In this document: positions 15,428-24,700 of the stretch, piece by piece
Numbering within the stretch: position 1 is the first letter of the stretch
Layout of the letters: every line of letters begins with the position of its first letter
Position numbers and translations under genes: made by a program
The notes under the pieces: model-generated
What the model was told of the DNA's origin: nothing
The model's input: the letters and a program-made list of their open reading frames with translations, nothing else
Database searches by the model: none
Assembly: GCA_964370645.1 (NCBI GenBank)
Contig: CAYJJS010000002.1
Coordinates: 48,933 to 112,932 of the forward strand
DNA length: 64,000 bases
Source of the DNA: CAMQRS01 sp964370645
Lineage (GTDB): Bacteria; Bacillota_I; Bacilli_A; Erysipelotrichales; Erysipelotrichaceae
Direction: 5' to 3'

Positions 15428-16552
15428 ATGATTATAGGAGTATTGAAGGAAAATGCAGATACGCGTGTTGCACTAGTTCCACAAGTCATAAAACGTTTTA
15501 TACAACTCGATGCAGTGGAAGTGTGGGTGGAAGAGGGAGCCAGCACACATTTTTCAATGCAAGAATATGCTGAAGCAGGTGCAAAGGTAGTAAAAAGTAG
15601 AGATGAAATTCTTGCACATAGTGATGTTATGCTGCAAGTAGAACTACTTGCTCAAAAGGACGTTGAAAAATTAAAGAGTGGTACCTTATGTATTAGTCAT
15701 ATGAATCCATATGCTAATAAAGAGTTCATAGACCTACTGAATAAGAAAAATATAAATAGTATAAGTATGGAGATGATTCCGCGATCTACACTCGCACAAA
15801 AAATGGATGCACTAAGTTCACAGGCATCTCTTGCAGGGTATGTAGCTATTATAAAAGGGGCAAATGCCTTGGATAAAATCTTTCCAATGATGATGACGCC
15901 ATCTGGTACGATACCACCAGCAAAAGTATTTGTAATTGGAGCAGGTGTAGCGGGTCTTCAAGCCATTGCTTGTGCAAAGCGATTGGGTGCTAAGGTAGAA
16001 GCGTTTGATACACGTCCTGTTGTGGAAGAACAAGTACTGTCTTTGGGAGCAAAATTTGTAAAAGTCGATTTGGGTGAAATGTCACAAACAAAAGATGGAT
16101 ATGCGAAAGCCTTGAGTGATGAGCAACTAGTAAAGCAACGTGAAGCCATGAAAAAAAGTTGTGCAAATGCAGATTTAGTAGTGACAACTGCAAAATTGTT
16201 TGGACGCAAAGCACCGCAAATTATTACCAAAGATATATTAGAAGCAATGAAACCTGGTTCTGTAATCGTTGATTTAGCAGCGGGAAGTGGTGGTAATGTA
16301 GTTGGTAGTGTAGTGAATGAAAGTGTGAATATAAATGGTATAACAATCATTGGAATCGATCACTTAGAGAGCGAAGTTGCAATTGATGCAAGTACTATGT
16401 ATGCAAATAATTTATATAATTTGTTTACACATTTTTATGATAAAGAAAATAAACAATTTAATTATGCACTTGAAGATGAAATTTTAGCAAGTAGTTTAAT
16501 CACGTACGAAGGTACACTAGTTAATGCAAGACTAGTAGAGTTCTGGGGGTAA
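15428..16552 (+). CDS. pntAA: NAD(P) transhydrogenase subunit alpha, part 1 (NAD-binding domain I)
   Basis: This 374-residue soluble subunit binds NAD(H) and exchanges hydride with NADP(H) on PntB, coupled to proton movement. It carries the alanine dehydrogenase/PNT fold: an N-terminal domain starting MIIGVLKENADTRVALVP, the dinucleotide-binding GAGVAGLQAIACAKRLGAK with the acidic residue in VEAFDTRP, and a later GSVIVDLAAGSGGN. The ATG is chosen over one 51 bases upstream because GAGGAGG lies seven bases before it and the protein then begins like the family. The three-polypeptide form resembles that of Rhodospirillum rubrum. Confidence 0.93.
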   Translation: MIIGVLKENADTRVALVPQVIKRFIQLDAVEVWVEEGASTHFSMQEYAEAGAKVVKSRDEILAHSDVMLQVELLAQKDVEKLKSGTLCISHMNPYANKEFIDLLNKKNINSISMEMIPRSTLAQKMDALSSQASLAGYVAIIKGANALDKIFPMMMTPSGTIPPAKVFVIGAGVAGLQAIACAKRLGAKVEAFDTRPVVEEQVLSLGAKFVKVDLGEMSQTKDGYAKALSDEQLVKQREAMKKSCANADLVVTTAKLFGRKAPQIITKDILEAMKPGSVIVDLAAGSGGNVVGSVVNESVNINGITIIGIDHLESEVAIDASTMYANNLYNLFTHFYDKENKQFNYALEDEILASSLITYEGTLVNARLVEFWG

Positions 16553-16554
16553 TT

Positions 16555-16860
16555 ATGGAAACAACAATCATTTTAATTCTAGTGTTAATACTAGCTTCGT
16601 TTTTAGGTTATGAATTGATTTCTAAGGTTCCATCACAACTGCATACACCGCTTATGTCTGGTTCAAATGCAATTAGTGGAATTACAATTGTAGGTGCCAT
16701 TTTAAGCCTTACGGGTGCATTTCATAGCGATACCACCTTGCGTATTATCCTGGGGTGTTTAGCACTTGTGTTTGCGACGATTAATGTAGTTGGAGGGTAT
16801 ATGGTTACCGATCGTATGCTTTCTATGTTTGTGAATAAAAAAAAGGAGGATAAAAAATAA
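16555..16860 (+). CDS. pntAB: NAD(P) transhydrogenase subunit alpha, part 2 (membrane domain)
   Basis: This 101-residue protein is the small membrane part of domain II, with three to four helices. The family-like segment is VPSQLHTPLMSGSNAISGI, just before the second helix. It lies two bases after pntAA and its stop overlaps the start of pntB (TAATG), so the three subunits are translationally coupled. Confidence 0.92.
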   Translation: METTIILILVLILASFLGYELISKVPSQLHTPLMSGSNAISGITIVGAILSLTGAFHSDTTLRIILGCLALVFATINVVGGYMVTDRMLSMFVNKKKEDKK

Positions 16861-18257
16861 TGAATCCTTCTATTTCGAATATTATGTATATGCTTTCCAT
16901 TGTATGCTTTATAATCGGTTTGAAAAAATTAGGAAAATCACAAAGTGCAAAACAAGGTAATTTTATTTCTGCAATAGGAATGTTCATTGCTACAATTACA
17001 GCTCTTATTTCAGAATTAGAAGTACACTATATGTATATTCTTATTTCCATTATTATTGGTAGTGCTATTGGAGCATTTGCTGCAAAACGTGTGGAAATGA
17101 CATCCATGCCAGAAATGGTTGCATTATTCAATGGATTCGGTGGTGCAGGTAGTTTGCTTGTAGCATGGGCAGAGTATCAAAAGTATGTCTCTTTAGAGAG
17201 TATTGATCAAATTCATGGAGCAAATCTTCTAATTATTGTATTGACCGTTTGTGTTGGAGGAATCACATTTACAGGGTCTTTGATTGCATGGGCAAAACTT
17301 TCGGGGAAAATGAATAGTAAAGCCATTCAATTTCATGGACAACAAATTGCGAATTTTATCATATTATTTGTAATGTTAGTTTTATGTGTAATCTTTGCAT
17401 TTGCTACCAACACCATTAGCCCATACGTATTGTTTATTATGATTGGGTCTTTATCTTTATTGTATGGTGTTTTATTTGTAATCCCAATTGGTGGAGGAGA
17501 TATGCCAGTTGTGATTTCATTATTAAATGCATTTAGTGGGGTAGCTGCTTGTGCTGCTGGATTTGCCATCAATAATACAGTGTTGATTGTAACAGGGGCA
17601 TTAGTTGGTTCTAGTGGATTGATTTTAACGACAATTATGTGTAAAGCAATGAATCGAAAATTAAAAAACGTCTTATTTTCTGGTTTTGGAAATACTTCAA
17701 AAGCAAAAGGAAATGCACAAGAACAAGGGGAAATAAATCCTGTTTCAAGTGAAGATGTATTCTTAATGTTAGAGGCAGCAGACAATGTATTGATTGTCCC
17801 AGGGTATGGAATGGCAGTTGCACAAGCACAACATGCAGTACAAGAGTTGGCAAGCTTACTAGAGGAAAATGGATGTGAAGTAAACTTTGCAATTCATCCA
17901 GTTGCTGGAAGAATGCCAGGACATATGAATGTACTACTTGCAGAGGCCAATGTGGAATACGATCGACTGAAGGAAATGGATGATGTGAATCCAACCATTG
18001 AAAATGTAGATGTTTGTATTGTGATTGGTGCAAACGATGTCGTGAATCCAGACGCACGAACCAATGAGAGTTCACCAATTTATGGAATGCCAATCATTAA
18101 TGTTGATTATGCGAAGACGGTTATTGTATTAAAACGTTCTATGAATCCAGGATTTGCTGGGATAGAAAATCCATTGTTTTTTAAAGAAAATACGCGCATG
18201 CTTTTTGGAGATGCGAAAAAAAGTGTTCAGGAATTGGTTGCTGAATTCAAATCATAA
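16860..18257 (+). CDS. pntB: NAD(P) transhydrogenase subunit beta (membrane domain and NADP-binding domain III)
   Basis: This 465-residue protein has about nine membrane helices (residues 1-270) followed by the cytosolic NADP(H)-binding domain III (about 290-465). Domain III shows VPGYGMAVAQAQHAV and FAIHPVAGRMPGHMNVLLAE, the NADP-binding and domain I contact segments, and later IGANDVVNPDAR. The enzyme uses the proton gradient to make NADPH from NADH in most bacteria, or can run in reverse. It closes the operon and is followed by a strong terminator. Confidence 0.94.
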   Translation: MNPSISNIMYMLSIVCFIIGLKKLGKSQSAKQGNFISAIGMFIATITALISELEVHYMYILISIIIGSAIGAFAAKRVEMTSMPEMVALFNGFGGAGSLLVAWAEYQKYVSLESIDQIHGANLLIIVLTVCVGGITFTGSLIAWAKLSGKMNSKAIQFHGQQIANFIILFVMLVLCVIFAFATNTISPYVLFIMIGSLSLLYGVLFVIPIGGGDMPVVISLLNAFSGVAACAAGFAINNTVLIVTGALVGSSGLILTTIMCKAMNRKLKNVLFSGFGNTSKAKGNAQEQGEINPVSSEDVFLMLEAADNVLIVPGYGMAVAQAQHAVQELASLLEENGCEVNFAIHPVAGRMPGHMNVLLAEANVEYDRLKEMDDVNPTIENVDVCIVIGANDVVNPDARTNESSPIYGMPIINVDYAKTVIVLKRSMNPGFAGIENPLFFKENTRMLFGDAKKSVQELVAEFKS

Positions 18258-18258
18258 G

Positions 18259-18290
18259 AAAAGATACCTCATTATTTTGGGGTATCTTTT
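18259..18290. terminator. Bidirectional terminator between pntB and a small minus-strand gene
   Basis: AAAAGATACC pairs with GGTATCTTTT across a 12-base loop; T runs are present on both strands. Confidence 0.75.
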
Positions 18291-18430
18291 ACTTCGATTT
18301 CAATAGCTTGAGCGAGTAGACGCATTTCTTTGCGTTCTTCCTCACTTTTTGCATACTTCATTAAAAATTGAATGGCATCATCAAAAGGAACGCCAAATTT
18401 TTTTAAATCAAGTAGTAATTGACTAATCAT
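18272..18430 (-). CDS. Small 52-residue protein of unknown function
   Basis: The translation begins MISQLLLDLKKFGVPFDDAI and ends in IEVKDTPK. It looks like two or three amphipathic helices, with a charged central part (KYAKSEEERKEM) and no membrane segment or cysteines. A perfect AAGGAGGT ribosome site precedes the ATG, which is the main reason to accept it. Its stop lies inside the shared terminator hairpin. Function is not recognised. Confidence 0.65.
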   Translation of the reverse strand: MISQLLLDLKKFGVPFDDAIQFLMKYAKSEEERKEMRLLAQAIEIEVKDTPK

Positions 18431-18573
18431 GGAACCTCCTTACTGGATTATTAAATATACAATATCACATTTTTAGAATATATTATATAGAAAGTGAAAA
18501 GAAATGGAATTAATGAAAGAATATTTATAAATATGTTATTATATCTTATAGATTATATAATTGGAGGTATACT

Positions 18574-19764
18574 ATGTATGATGTAATTATCATTGGGGGT
18601 GGTCCAGCAGGACTGATGGCTGCCAATGTTTTGAAAGATAAGAATGTGATTTTATTAGAAAAAGGTGAGAGTGTAGGAAGAAAACTACTGTTGAGTGGTG
18701 GTGGTCGATGTAATATGACAAACTTAAAACCAAATCACGAATTCATGGAGAAACTGCATTACAATAAGAAATTCTTGTATAGTACGATTGCAAACTTTGG
18801 TCCACAAGAGGTATATGATTACTTTTTGGCAGAAATAGAATTGAAAGAGGAGAAGGATAACCAGATTTTTCCTAAATCAAATCGTTCTAAAGATGTGTTA
18901 GAAGTCCTAACAAGAAATGTTGCGAATTGTATACGCACACAACAAGCAGTGAGTGCAATAACTATGGAAGAAAATACATATACATTAACTTGTGGAAAAG
19001 ATGTATATAAAGCGAAAGCAGTAATCGTAGCAACAGGTGGAGCTAGTTATAAAATGTGTGGAAGTAGTGGGGATCATATGCAATTTGCAAAACAATTGCA
19101 ACAACCTACTATTCCTTTGTTTCCTGCAGAAACAAGCATTTTGTTGAAACAAACACCCAATTTAGCAGGCACTAGCTTTCCGACTGTTGAAGTTTCCTTT
19201 TTAAAGAAAAAAATACAAGGGAATTTAATGTTTACACATAAAGGGATGAGTGGAACAGCCATTATGGAGGCAAGTGAGTTTATTCATCAAAAACAAGTGA
19301 AGGAGATCTTTGTTGACTTTATGCCAAGTATGAATGAGGAAGCACTTCGTGAACATTTTGAACAACAACGAAATTTTCAAATGATGCGAATTTTGGGGTC
19401 GCTATTTACAAAGCGATTCAGTGAATATTTGTTACAGCTAGCTGATATTGACATGCAAATGAAAGGGAAACAAGTGTTACATAAGCAGATGGATCGCTTA
19501 ATTGCATGTATCAAATCGCATCAATTTGAAGTTTTTCGAGTTGAAGATATAGAGAAAGCATATGTGAGTGGAGGTGGTATAGCAACAAAATATTTACAAG
19601 CAAAAACGATGGAATCTAGAATCCATAAAAATTTATTTTTTGTTGGAGAATGTGTAGATATACATGGTCCGATTGGTGGATATAACATAACATTGGCGCT
19701 TTCAACAGGGTATAGTGCAGCAAAAGAGTTGTGTACACGTTTTCATACAGAAAATGATTTGTGA
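18574..19764 (+). CDS. FAD-dependent HI0933/YhiN-family flavoprotein
   Basis: This 396-residue protein starts with the FAD-binding MYDVIIIGGGPAGLMAA and continues with SVGRKLLLSGGGRCNMTN, the signature of the HI0933/YhiN (BaiN-like) family. Near the C-terminus are YVSGGGIATKYL and GECVDIHGPIGGYNITLALS, the second FAD contact. Family members are described as NAD(P)/FAD-dependent oxidoreductases; the physiological substrate is generally unknown. GGAGG precedes the ATG. It lies between the transhydrogenase and adhE but is not clearly co-transcribed with either. Confidence 0.88.
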   Translation: MYDVIIIGGGPAGLMAANVLKDKNVILLEKGESVGRKLLLSGGGRCNMTNLKPNHEFMEKLHYNKKFLYSTIANFGPQEVYDYFLAEIELKEEKDNQIFPKSNRSKDVLEVLTRNVANCIRTQQAVSAITMEENTYTLTCGKDVYKAKAVIVATGGASYKMCGSSGDHMQFAKQLQQPTIPLFPAETSILLKQTPNLAGTSFPTVEVSFLKKKIQGNLMFTHKGMSGTAIMEASEFIHQKQVKEIFVDFMPSMNEEALREHFEQQRNFQMMRILGSLFTKRFSEYLLQLADIDMQMKGKQVLHKQMDRLIACIKSHQFEVFRVEDIEKAYVSGGGIATKYLQAKTMESRIHKNLFFVGECVDIHGPIGGYNITLALSTGYSAAKELCTRFHTENDL

Positions 19765-19791
19765 AAAAATGAACAAAAGTAAAAATAGGTA

Positions 19792-19820
19792 TTGCATAGA
19801 ATAAATATATATGATAAAAT
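19792..19820 (+). promoter_or_regulatory. adhE promoter
   Basis: TTGCAT and TAAAAT are 17 bases apart, with TGA directly before the -10 (extended -10). Confidence 0.65.
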
Positions 19821-19834
19821 TGCAAATGTAGAAC

Positions 19835-19852
19835 AAGTGAAATAATTCACAA
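19835..19852. promoter_or_regulatory. Rex-like operator in the adhE leader
   Basis: AAGTGAAATAATTCACAA is close to the Rex consensus TTGTGAAnnnnTTCACAA, differing only in the first two bases of the left arm. It lies just after the predicted start site, where a bound repressor would block transcription. Rex repression of adhE relieved by high NADH is established in several Bacillota. Confidence 0.65.
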
Positions 19853-19871
19853 GTTTATATAAGGAGGCATT

Positions 19872-22481
19872 ATGGCAAAAGAAAAAGTAGTAGAAGAAGC
19901 ATTAGAAATTAGTCCTGCAGTTGCTGAAGTAAATACTTTAGTAGAAAAAGGATTGGTTGCTTTAGAGAAATTTAGAGAGTTAAATCAAGAACAAGTTGAC
20001 TACATAGTAGCAAAAGCAAGTGTAGCAGCATTAGATCAACATGGAGTCTTAGCAGAAGCGGCAGTAAATGAAACTGGACGTGGAGTATTTGAAGACAAAG
20101 CAACAAAAAACTTATTCGCATGTGAGCATGTTGTTAACAACATGAGAAACTTAAAAACTTGTGGTGTGATTTCACAAGATGACGAACAAGGAATTGTTGA
20201 AATTGCTGATCCAGTAGGAGTTGTTTGTGGAATTGTTCCAACAACAAACCCGACTTCAACTGCAATTTTCAAAGCTTTAATTAGTTTAAAAACAAGAAAC
20301 CCAATTGTATTCTCATTCCACCCAAGTGCAGTACAATGTTCTATCCAAGCAGCAAAAGTAGTATATGATGCAGCGGTAGCAGCAGGAGCACCTGAAGATT
20401 GTGTACAATGGATTGAAAAACCTTCAATGGAAGGAACTGCAGCGTTAATGAACCACGATGGAATTAGTACAATTCTAGCAACTGGTGGTAACGCAATGGT
20501 ACGCGCAGCGTACTCATGTGGTAAACCAGCACTAGGAGTTGGAGCTGGAAACGTGCCTGCTTACATTGAAAAAACGGCAAATATTAAACAAGCTGCACAT
20601 GATATTATTATGTCAAAAGCATTCGATAATGGAATGATTTGTGCTTCTGAACAAGCTGCTATTATTGATAAAGAAATTTACAATGATGTAGTAAATGAAA
20701 TGAAAGGATACCACGCTTACTTTGCAAATGCGAAGGAAAAAGCGATGTTAGAAAAATTCATGTTCAACGAACATGGTGCATTAAATGCTGCATGTGTTGG
20801 TAGACCAGCTAGCTGGATTGCTGAACAAGCTGGGTTCAAAGTACCTGAAATTACAAATATTATTTGTGTTGAATGTAAAGAAGTTGGACCAAAAGAATTA
20901 TTAACAAAAGAAAAATTATCTCCAGTATTAGCAATCATCAAATCTAATTCTACAGAAGAAGGTATGATGTTAGCTGAGCAAATGGTTGAATTTGGTGGAT
21001 TGGGTCACTCGGCAGCAATTCATACAGCAAGTGAAGAATTATCAATTGAATTTGGTAAACGTGTAAAAGCAATCCGTGTTATTTGGAACTCACCTTCAAC
21101 ATTTGGAGGAATCGGGAATGTATATAACTCATTCATGCCATCATTAACATTAGGATGTGGATCTTATGGAAGAAACTCTGTAGGAAACAATGTTGGTGCA
21201 ATCAACTTAATTAACATTAAAAGAGTAGGGAGACGTAAAAACAATATGCAATGGTTTAAAGTTCCTTCAAAAATTTACTTTGAAAGAGATTCAATTGAAT
21301 ACTTACAACAAATGAAAGAAATGAACCGTGTATTTATCGTAACAGATAGATCAATGGTTGACTTAGGTTACTTAGATAAGATTACAAAACAATTATCGCT
21401 GAGAGGGGATAAAGTACAATATCAATTATTCTGTGATGTTGAACCAGATCCAGATATTACAACAATTCATAAAGGGGTTGAAGTAATGAGAAGCTTCGCA
21501 CCAGATGTAATTATTGCATTAGGTGGAGGGTCTAGTATGGATGCTGCAAAAGGTATGTGGTTATTCTACGAATACCCTGAAGTAGACTTTGATGACTTAA
21601 AACAAAAATTCATGGATATCCGTAAACGTGCATTTAGATACCCAGAATTAGGTAAAAAAGCAAGCTTAGTATGTATTCCTACTACATCAGGAACAGGTTC
21701 TGAGGTAACTCCATTTGCGGTTATTTCGGATAAAGCAAACAATAAAAAATACCCATTGGCAGATTACTCATTAACGCCAACAGTAGCAATTATTGATCCA
21801 GCGTTCACAATGAACTTACCTGCATCAATTACAGCGGATACTGGAATGGACGTATTAACACATGCTGTAGAAGCGTTAGTTGCGACTTTAGCAAGTGATT
21901 ACACGGATGCATTAGCATTACGTGCAATTAAATTAGTATTTGAATATTTACCAAGAGCAGTTAAAAATGGGAAAAATGATCCAGTTGCAAGAGAAAAAAT
22001 GCACAATGCTTCAGCAATCGCTGGTATGGCATTCGCAAATGCATTCTTAGGAATGAACCACTCTATGGCACATAAAGTAGGAGCTGTACACCACGTACCT
22101 CATGGACGTGCAAATGCAATCTTAATGCCTCACGTAATTCGTTACAATGGACAAAAACCAAATAAAACAGCAACATGGCCAAAATACAACTTCTATAAAG
22201 CAGATGTATTATATGCAGAATGTGCTGCTATGATTGGATGTAAATTCGCTTCAACTGCAGAAGGTGTAGAAGCATTCGCTAAGAAAGTAGAAGAATTAGC
22301 AAGTGAAATCGGAATCGATATGAACTTTGCTGGACAAGGAATTGATGAAAAAACATGGAATGATTCAATTCACACAATCGCTATGGGAGCATACGAAGAC
22401 CAATGTTCTCCAGCAAACCCAAGACTTCCATTAGTTAAAGATATGGAAGTAATCTTGAAAAACGCATACAAAGGAAACTAA
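19872..22481 (+). CDS. adhE: Bifunctional acetaldehyde-CoA / alcohol dehydrogenase
   Basis: This 869-residue enzyme reduces acetyl-CoA to acetaldehyde and then ethanol, regenerating two NAD. Residues 1-440 form the aldehyde dehydrogenase domain with the catalytic Cys257 in NGMICASEQ and the cofactor segment GVGAGNVPAYI. Residues 455-869 form the iron-dependent alcohol dehydrogenase, with GGGSSMDAAKGMW and metal-ligand histidines in MNHSMAHKVGAVHHVPHGRANA. Length matches the family. Codon use favours C-ending codons, suggesting strong expression. It follows a promoter with a Rex-like operator and ends in a strong terminator, so it is monocistronic. It pairs metabolically with pflB, which supplies acetyl-CoA. 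Confidence 0.97.
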   Translation: MAKEKVVEEALEISPAVAEVNTLVEKGLVALEKFRELNQEQVDYIVAKASVAALDQHGVLAEAAVNETGRGVFEDKATKNLFACEHVVNNMRNLKTCGVISQDDEQGIVEIADPVGVVCGIVPTTNPTSTAIFKALISLKTRNPIVFSFHPSAVQCSIQAAKVVYDAAVAAGAPEDCVQWIEKPSMEGTAALMNHDGISTILATGGNAMVRAAYSCGKPALGVGAGNVPAYIEKTANIKQAAHDIIMSKAFDNGMICASEQAAIIDKEIYNDVVNEMKGYHAYFANAKEKAMLEKFMFNEHGALNAACVGRPASWIAEQAGFKVPEITNIICVECKEVGPKELLTKEKLSPVLAIIKSNSTEEGMMLAEQMVEFGGLGHSAAIHTASEELSIEFGKRVKAIRVIWNSPSTFGGIGNVYNSFMPSLTLGCGSYGRNSVGNNVGAINLINIKRVGRRKNNMQWFKVPSKIYFERDSIEYLQQMKEMNRVFIVTDRSMVDLGYLDKITKQLSLRGDKVQYQLFCDVEPDPDITTIHKGVEVMRSFAPDVIIALGGGSSMDAAKGMWLFYEYPEVDFDDLKQKFMDIRKRAFRYPELGKKASLVCIPTTSGTGSEVTPFAVISDKANNKKYPLADYSLTPTVAIIDPAFTMNLPASITADTGMDVLTHAVEALVATLASDYTDALALRAIKLVFEYLPRAVKNGKNDPVAREKMHNASAIAGMAFANAFLGMNHSMAHKVGAVHHVPHGRANAILMPHVIRYNGQKPNKTATWPKYNFYKADVLYAECAAMIGCKFASTAEGVEAFAKKVEELASEIGIDMNFAGQGIDEKTWNDSIHTIAMGAYEDQCSPANPRLPLVKDMEVILKNAYKGN

Positions 22482-22488
22482 TGTATAC

Positions 22489-22518
22489 ACCTCTACCTGT
22501 AAAAGGTAGAGGTTTTTT
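22489..22518 (+). terminator. Terminator of adhE
   Basis: ACCTCTACC pairs perfectly with GGTAGAGGT and is followed by TTTTT. Confidence 0.85.
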
Positions 22519-22613
22519 ATGTTGAATTTACAATAAATATGAGGGGAGAATGTGTGAAAAAGTTAGTAAAAGTGTAGTTTTCGTTATATAATAGAGGGGA
22601 TTGAGAGGTGCTT

Positions 22614-23621
22614 ATGAAGATATTATTATATTTTGAAGCAGAAAAAATGATTAAAACTTCTGGGATTGGAAGAGCATTACGACATCAAAAAGAAGCTCTT
22701 GAATCTGTGAATATAACATATACTACAGATCCAGAGTGTGTGGATTTTGATATTTTACATGTTAATACATATGGGTTGAATAGTTCTAAATTAATCCAAA
22801 AAGCAAAAAAATTAAATAAAAAAGTAATTGTGCACGCACATAGTACAGAGGAAGATTTTCGTGATTCCTTTGTTTTAAGTAATCAAATCGCACCATGGTT
22901 TAAAAAGTTGTTGATGAGTGTGTATTCGTTGGGAGATTATATTTTAACGCCTACACCATATTCAAAAAAAGTGTTAGAAGGATATGGGTTAACCCAACCA
23001 ATAGAAGCTGTTTCTAATGGGATTGATTTAACACGTTTTGAACATATGGATGATAAAGTTGAGGCATATAAGAGATATTTTAGTATTAAAGAAGATGAGA
23101 AGGTTATTATTTCTGTAGGATTGTATTTTGATCGTAAAGGAATTGTGGATTTTGTGGAAGTAGCAAAACGTTTACCGCAATATCGATTTATTTGGTTTGG
23201 GTATACACCAATGTATTCCATTCCTAAAAATGTACGTGACATAGTGTTAAAGAATCATCCCGATAATGTATATTTTCCTGGCTACATTAAAGGTCCAATT
23301 ATTGAAGGTGCTTTTAAGGCTTGTGATTTATTTTTCTTTGCATCAAAGGAAGAAACGGAAGGGATTGTTGTATTAGAGGCGTTAGCTGCAAAGCAAAATG
23401 TTTTGTTGAGAGACATTCCTGTATTTGATCCATGGTTAGTCCATGGAGAAAATTGTTATAAGGGAAATAGTGTGGAGGAGTTCAGTGCACTCATTCAAGA
23501 TATTGTTGAAGGAAAGAAAAAGGATACAAGTGCGTGTGGAAGATTGGTTGCAGAAGCGAGAAGTATACAACAAATTGGGCAACAATTGAAAAAAGTATAT
23601 GAGAAAGTATTGGAGTTGTAG
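22614..23621 (+). CDS. GT4 glycosyltransferase, glycolipid (CpoA/DGS)-like
   Basis: This 335-residue GT-B fold enzyme begins MKILLYFEAEKMIKTSGIGR, resembling the second glycosyltransferase of glycolipid synthesis (Acholeplasma DGS, pneumococcal CpoA), which adds a hexose to monoglucosyl-diacylglycerol. The retaining GT4 donor site is seen as SKEETEGIVVLEALA near residues 245-260. The ATG at 22614 is used rather than a GTG two codons earlier because GAGG fits it. It opens a tight operon with a flippase-like protein and an MGS-like glycosyltransferase, which supports a glycolipid or lipoteichoic acid anchor role. The exact acceptor is inferred. Confidence 0.8.
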   Translation: MKILLYFEAEKMIKTSGIGRALRHQKEALESVNITYTTDPECVDFDILHVNTYGLNSSKLIQKAKKLNKKVIVHAHSTEEDFRDSFVLSNQIAPWFKKLLMSVYSLGDYILTPTPYSKKVLEGYGLTQPIEAVSNGIDLTRFEHMDDKVEAYKRYFSIKEDEKVIISVGLYFDRKGIVDFVEVAKRLPQYRFIWFGYTPMYSIPKNVRDIVLKNHPDNVYFPGYIKGPIIEGAFKACDLFFFASKEETEGIVVLEALAAKQNVLLRDIPVFDPWLVHGENCYKGNSVEEFSALIQDIVEGKKKDTSACGRLVAEARSIQQIGQQLKKVYEKVLEL

Positions 23622-23629
23622 AAGTAAAT

Positions 23630-24700
23630 ATGAGTATAAAAAAATATATTATTAATTTTACTTTAATCATCGCACTTACTTTTTTTGGTTTATGGGTTGC
23701 TTTAAAAGATTCTTTTCATGAGGTGAGTGAATTGTTGTCTAAGTTAAGTGTGTTGTCAGTGCTAGCGGTAGTTGCCTATGGGATTGCATACAACTTGATT
23801 ATCGCTTGGATATATAAGGTGTTAGGAAAACGAGTACGTGGCTCATATCGCTTTAAAGAAGCGATAGAGGTTAGTTTTGTTGGGTTCTTTTTTAGTGGAG
23901 TAACGCCTAGTGCTACTGGTGGACAGGTTGGTCAAGCGTATATTTTAAAAAATCAAGGATTTAAGATGAGTGAAGCATTAAGTATATTATGGGTAGATTT
24001 TGTAATTTATCAAATTGTTATGGTAGTTTACACAACCATCTTGATTGCATTGCAATTTGCTTACTATTCACAAGTAAATCCAAGTTTCTTTCTACTAGTT
24101 ATTATTGGAGCAATAGTAAATAGTGCAGTGATATTGTTTTTATTTACAATGGTATTATTTCCAAAGTTTTATGCATGGTTATCAAAGCGATTGTTATCAT
24201 TATTAGCAAAACTAAAATTTGTAAAAAATCCACAATTATTAATTGAGAAAATGAATGTGCAAATTGAATCGTTTCATAGCGAATTAATTAAATTAAAACA
24301 CATGAAAAAAGAAATTATAAAATGTGTAGGTATTAATATATTGCGTCTAACTATATTGTATGCATGTCCTTTATTTATTGCGTATCAATTGCAATTGGAT
24401 ATTCATCCTGGAATGTTATATAACGTGATTACGATGACTGCGTTTGTATATATTGCCAACGCATTCATTCCGATACCTGGAGCTAGTGGAAGTACGGAGG
24501 TAGCATTTATAACTATATTTGCGACATTGTTTCCTCTTGCAGCTACAAATTCAATGATGATTTTATGGAGGTTTTCAACGTACCATGTTGTGGTATTGAT
24601 TGGGGGCGTTATGTTTTTGTATTTAAAATCAAAATACAACCGAAACAAAGTGAGACATATCATCCAAGAAGATGATTATAAAGAGGAGGAATCTGTATGA
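23630..24700 (+). CDS. Flippase-like membrane protein (LPG synthase TM-region family)
   Basis: This 356-residue protein has about eight membrane helices and matches the UPF0104 / lysylphosphatidylglycerol synthase transmembrane region family. It shows FFFSGVTPSATGGQVGQAYI, and PIPGASGSTEVAF near the C-terminus, both characteristic. In MprF this region flips lipids; stand-alone members are thought to translocate or sense lipids. There is no aminoacyl-transferase domain. Its place between two glycolipid glycosyltransferases suggests it handles the glycolipid product. Its stop overlaps the next start (ATGA). Confidence 0.85.
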   Translation: MSIKKYIINFTLIIALTFFGLWVALKDSFHEVSELLSKLSVLSVLAVVAYGIAYNLIIAWIYKVLGKRVRGSYRFKEAIEVSFVGFFFSGVTPSATGGQVGQAYILKNQGFKMSEALSILWVDFVIYQIVMVVYTTILIALQFAYYSQVNPSFFLLVIIGAIVNSAVILFLFTMVLFPKFYAWLSKRLLSLLAKLKFVKNPQLLIEKMNVQIESFHSELIKLKHMKKEIIKCVGINILRLTILYACPLFIAYQLQLDIHPGMLYNVITMTAFVYIANAFIPIPGASGSTEVAFITIFATLFPLAATNSMMILWRFSTYHVVVLIGGVMFLYLKSKYNRNKVRHIIQEDDYKEEESV

